Source: Microtetraspora sp. NBRC 13810
Lineage (GTDB): Bacteria > Actinomycetota > Actinomycetes > Streptosporangiales > Streptosporangiaceae
Assembly: GCF_030268685.1 (NCBI RefSeq)
Contig: NZ_BSRQ01000013.1
Location: 1-64,000, forward strand
Length of the DNA stretch: 64,000 nt
Direction: 5' to 3'
In this document: piece by piece, positions 62,529 to 64,000 of the stretch
How positions within the stretch are numbered: position 1 is the first letter of the stretch
How the letters are laid out: the number at the start of each line of letters is the position of its first letter
The notes under the pieces: model-generated
What the model was told of the DNA's origin: nothing
Database searches by the model: none
The model's input: the letters and a program-made list of their open reading frames with translations, nothing else
Position numbers and translations under genes: made by a program

Positions 62529-64000
62529 TCAGGACAGGCCGCGGGCCCGCCGGAGCACCTCCTCCGTGGTCAACGGAGCACGGGGATGGTGGCTCAGGCA
62601 CATGGGGACCTGGATCTTGACGAAGGCCGCTCCTTCCAGGGCGGCGTAGAAGCGCCCGGTGGGCAGCTTGGAGATGTCCTCGACGCCGCCGCCCTTGCCG
62701 CGGGCGAGCTGGTGGGCCGCGTCGATCTGGGCGACGGAGTTCAGCAGGCCGTAGAACTGCGTGGCCGCGTTGCCGGGGATCTGGTTGTGCAGTCCCTTCG
62801 GGGCCTGGGTGGCGAAGACGAGGCCGAGGCCGTACTTGCGGGCCTGGGAGGCGAGGGCGAGGGTGCTGCGGGTGCACGCCGTCATCCCGCCGGACGGGGC
62901 GAACGTCTGCGCCTCGTCCATCACGAACAGCCCGCCCAGCGGCCGGTCGCCCGCCGGATGCTTCTTGATCCAGGCGAACAGCGCGAGCTGCAACTGGTTG
63001 ACGAAACTCTGCCGCTGCGCCTCCCCCGGCAGCCCGACGAGGCTGATCACGGACACCCTGGCCCGCCTGCCCGGCGGCGGCGTCAGCAGCACCCCGGGGT
63101 CCACCGGCGTGCCGTACCCGCCGAACAGCGGGTCGATGACCCGAGCCGCCTCCAGCGTCTGGGCCAGCTCGGCGGCGAGCTTCTCCGCGTTGTCCAGCCT
63201 GCTCACGCCCTCGGGGAGGTCGGCGAGGAGGGCGATCAGCCCCGGCAGGTCGTTCCCGCCGCTCCGCCCGTAGTGACGGAGCGCCTCGCGCAGCACGGCC
63301 TGGCCGAGGTGGGCCTTGTTCGTCTTCGTCTCCAGCTTGGCGCGCGGCGCGAGGGACGCGTACGCGGCCTCCACCGCCTCGTTGAACTCGTCGGCGTCGT
63401 CCAGAACGCTCGCGAAGTCCGGCAACGGGCGGAAACTGAGCGGCCGTCCGGCGTCCCTTCCGGGCGTCCATATCACGACATCGGTGCCCTCCAGGTACTC
63501 CTTCGCCCGTGCCGCGTCCCCGTCCTGCCAGTGCTCCGGCGGCTCCGGCCACGGGTCGCCCAGTCTGGCGAGGTCGTTGTTGGGGTCCAGCACGATCGCG
63601 GACACGCCCTTCAGCGCGCACTCCTCGACGAGCCGGCGGATCAGCACCGTCTTCCCCGACCCGGACCCGGCGAAGATCGCGGTGTGCTTCCGCAACGCCT
63701 CCAGCCCGACCGCGGCCCCCCTGCCCCGGTCCACCACCCTTCCGACCTCGACGTACGGCACGCCTCCTGAGGGCGGCGGCCCGGCCTCGGCCACCGCCGG
63801 CGTACGCGCGGGCCGCGCCGTGACCGCCGCGCCCGCCGTCGTCACCATGCCCGCGGCGGACACCGCGCCCGCCGTGCTCACCTGCCCGCCGGAGGCCACC
63901 GGGCCGTTCGTGACCGCCGGCTCCGCCGTGAGCACCGGCCGCGCCGCCGCCGCCTGCCCGGACGACGACCCCGGAGACGACGACCCCGGGAGCGGCGCCC
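62529..64000 (-). CDS. HerA-like AAA ATPase, 5' end outside window
   Basis: At least 490 residues; the frame is still open at position 64000, so the start is not seen. A Ser/Gly/Ala-rich N-terminal stretch precedes VPYVEVGRVVDRGRGAAVGL and Walker A FAGSGSGKTVLIRR. Walker B is GGLFVMDEAQTF. Further GLVFATQAPKGLHNQIPGNAATQF is typical of HerA/FtsK-like helicases of the DUF87 group. It is convergent with the DUF302 gene, 6 bases apart. Confidence 0.85.
   Translation of the reverse strand, partial: APLPGSSSPGSSSGQAAAARPVLTAEPAVTNGPVASGGQVSTAGAVSAAGMVTTAGAAVTARPARTPAVAEAGPPPSGGVPYVEVGRVVDRGRGAAVGLEALRKHTAIFAGSGSGKTVLIRRLVEECALKGVSAIVLDPNNDLARLGDPWPEPPEHWQDGDAARAKEYLEGTDVVIWTPGRDAGRPLSFRPLPDFASVLDDADEFNEAVEAAYASLAPRAKLETKTNKAHLGQAVLREALRHYGRSGGNDLPGLIALLADLPEGVSRLDNAEKLAAELAQTLEAARVIDPLFGGYGTPVDPGVLLTPPPGRRARVSVISLVGLPGEAQRQSFVNQLQLALFAWIKKHPAGDRPLGGLFVMDEAQTFAPSGGMTACTRSTLALASQARKYGLGLVFATQAPKGLHNQIPGNAATQFYGLLNSVAQIDAAHQLARGKGGGVEDISKLPTGRFYAALEGAAFVKIQVPMCLSHHPRAPLTTEEVLRRARGLS

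Overview
This is a high-GC window (coding regions show strong G/C at third codon positions) from a filamentous actinobacterium. The mix of F420/LLM oxidoreductases, LCP proteins, LuxR and XRE regulators, a TOTE helicase and RiPP genes fits the Streptosporangiaceae (Nonomuraea or Streptosporangium type). That placement is inference from gene content, not from a marker gene.

Layout. 1-3.4 kb: the start of an ABC ATPase, a LysR regulator with a palindromic operator, an LLM/F420 oxidoreductase, and a Glu-Asp-Phe tRNA cluster ending in a terminator. 3.5-10.5 kb: housekeeping and metabolic genes (membrane metallophosphoesterase, zincin, MFS exporter, PspC, glutaryl-CoA-dehydrogenase-like enzyme, oxalate decarboxylase, lipoprotein). 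10.6-27.6 kb: a lanthipeptide biosynthetic region. 27.9-34.8 kb: a degraded integrative element beside tRNA-Lys. It holds truncated integrases, a TOTE primase-helicase with a Lsr2-like tail, a VapBC pair, an IS5-type insertion and remnants of a second TOTE copy. 35-46 kb: hisC, regulators, several gene fragments, and a two-gene radical SAM/LysE unit. 46-64 kb: SDR, ECF sigma/LCP pair, sulfatase, LLM oxidoreductase, imine-reductase-like enzyme, large LuxR ATPase regulator, tandem repeats, Sua5, a VapBC45-like pair, threonine synthase, amino-acid permease, HxlR/DUF302 pair, and a HerA-like ATPase running off the right end.

The main find is the 19.6-27.6 kb core. It looks like a class V lanthipeptide cluster (lexapeptide/cacaoidin type). 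It has an aminoglycoside-phosphotransferase-like kinase, a HopA1-type lyase, a HFCD cysteine decarboxylase, an F420-type reductase, and two precursor genes that are identical base for base but lie in opposite orientation. No YcaO or TfuA gene is present, so a thioamitide is not expected. The precursor ends in Ser-Ala-Gly-Cys, which suits an aminovinyl-cysteine ring, and has a Thr-Pro-Trp-Cys segment suited to a methyllanthionine. Unusually, the degenerate third synthetase component is fused in frame to a prolyl oligopeptidase. Flanking genes are an M16 peptidase, an ABC exporter, two related LuxR regulators, an M20-fold protein and an extended SDR that both appear to lack key catalytic residues, and a secreted peptide with four DPWH repeats. 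These flanking genes plausibly add leader removal, export and control.

All domain calls were made by eye from translated sequence. No database search was possible.
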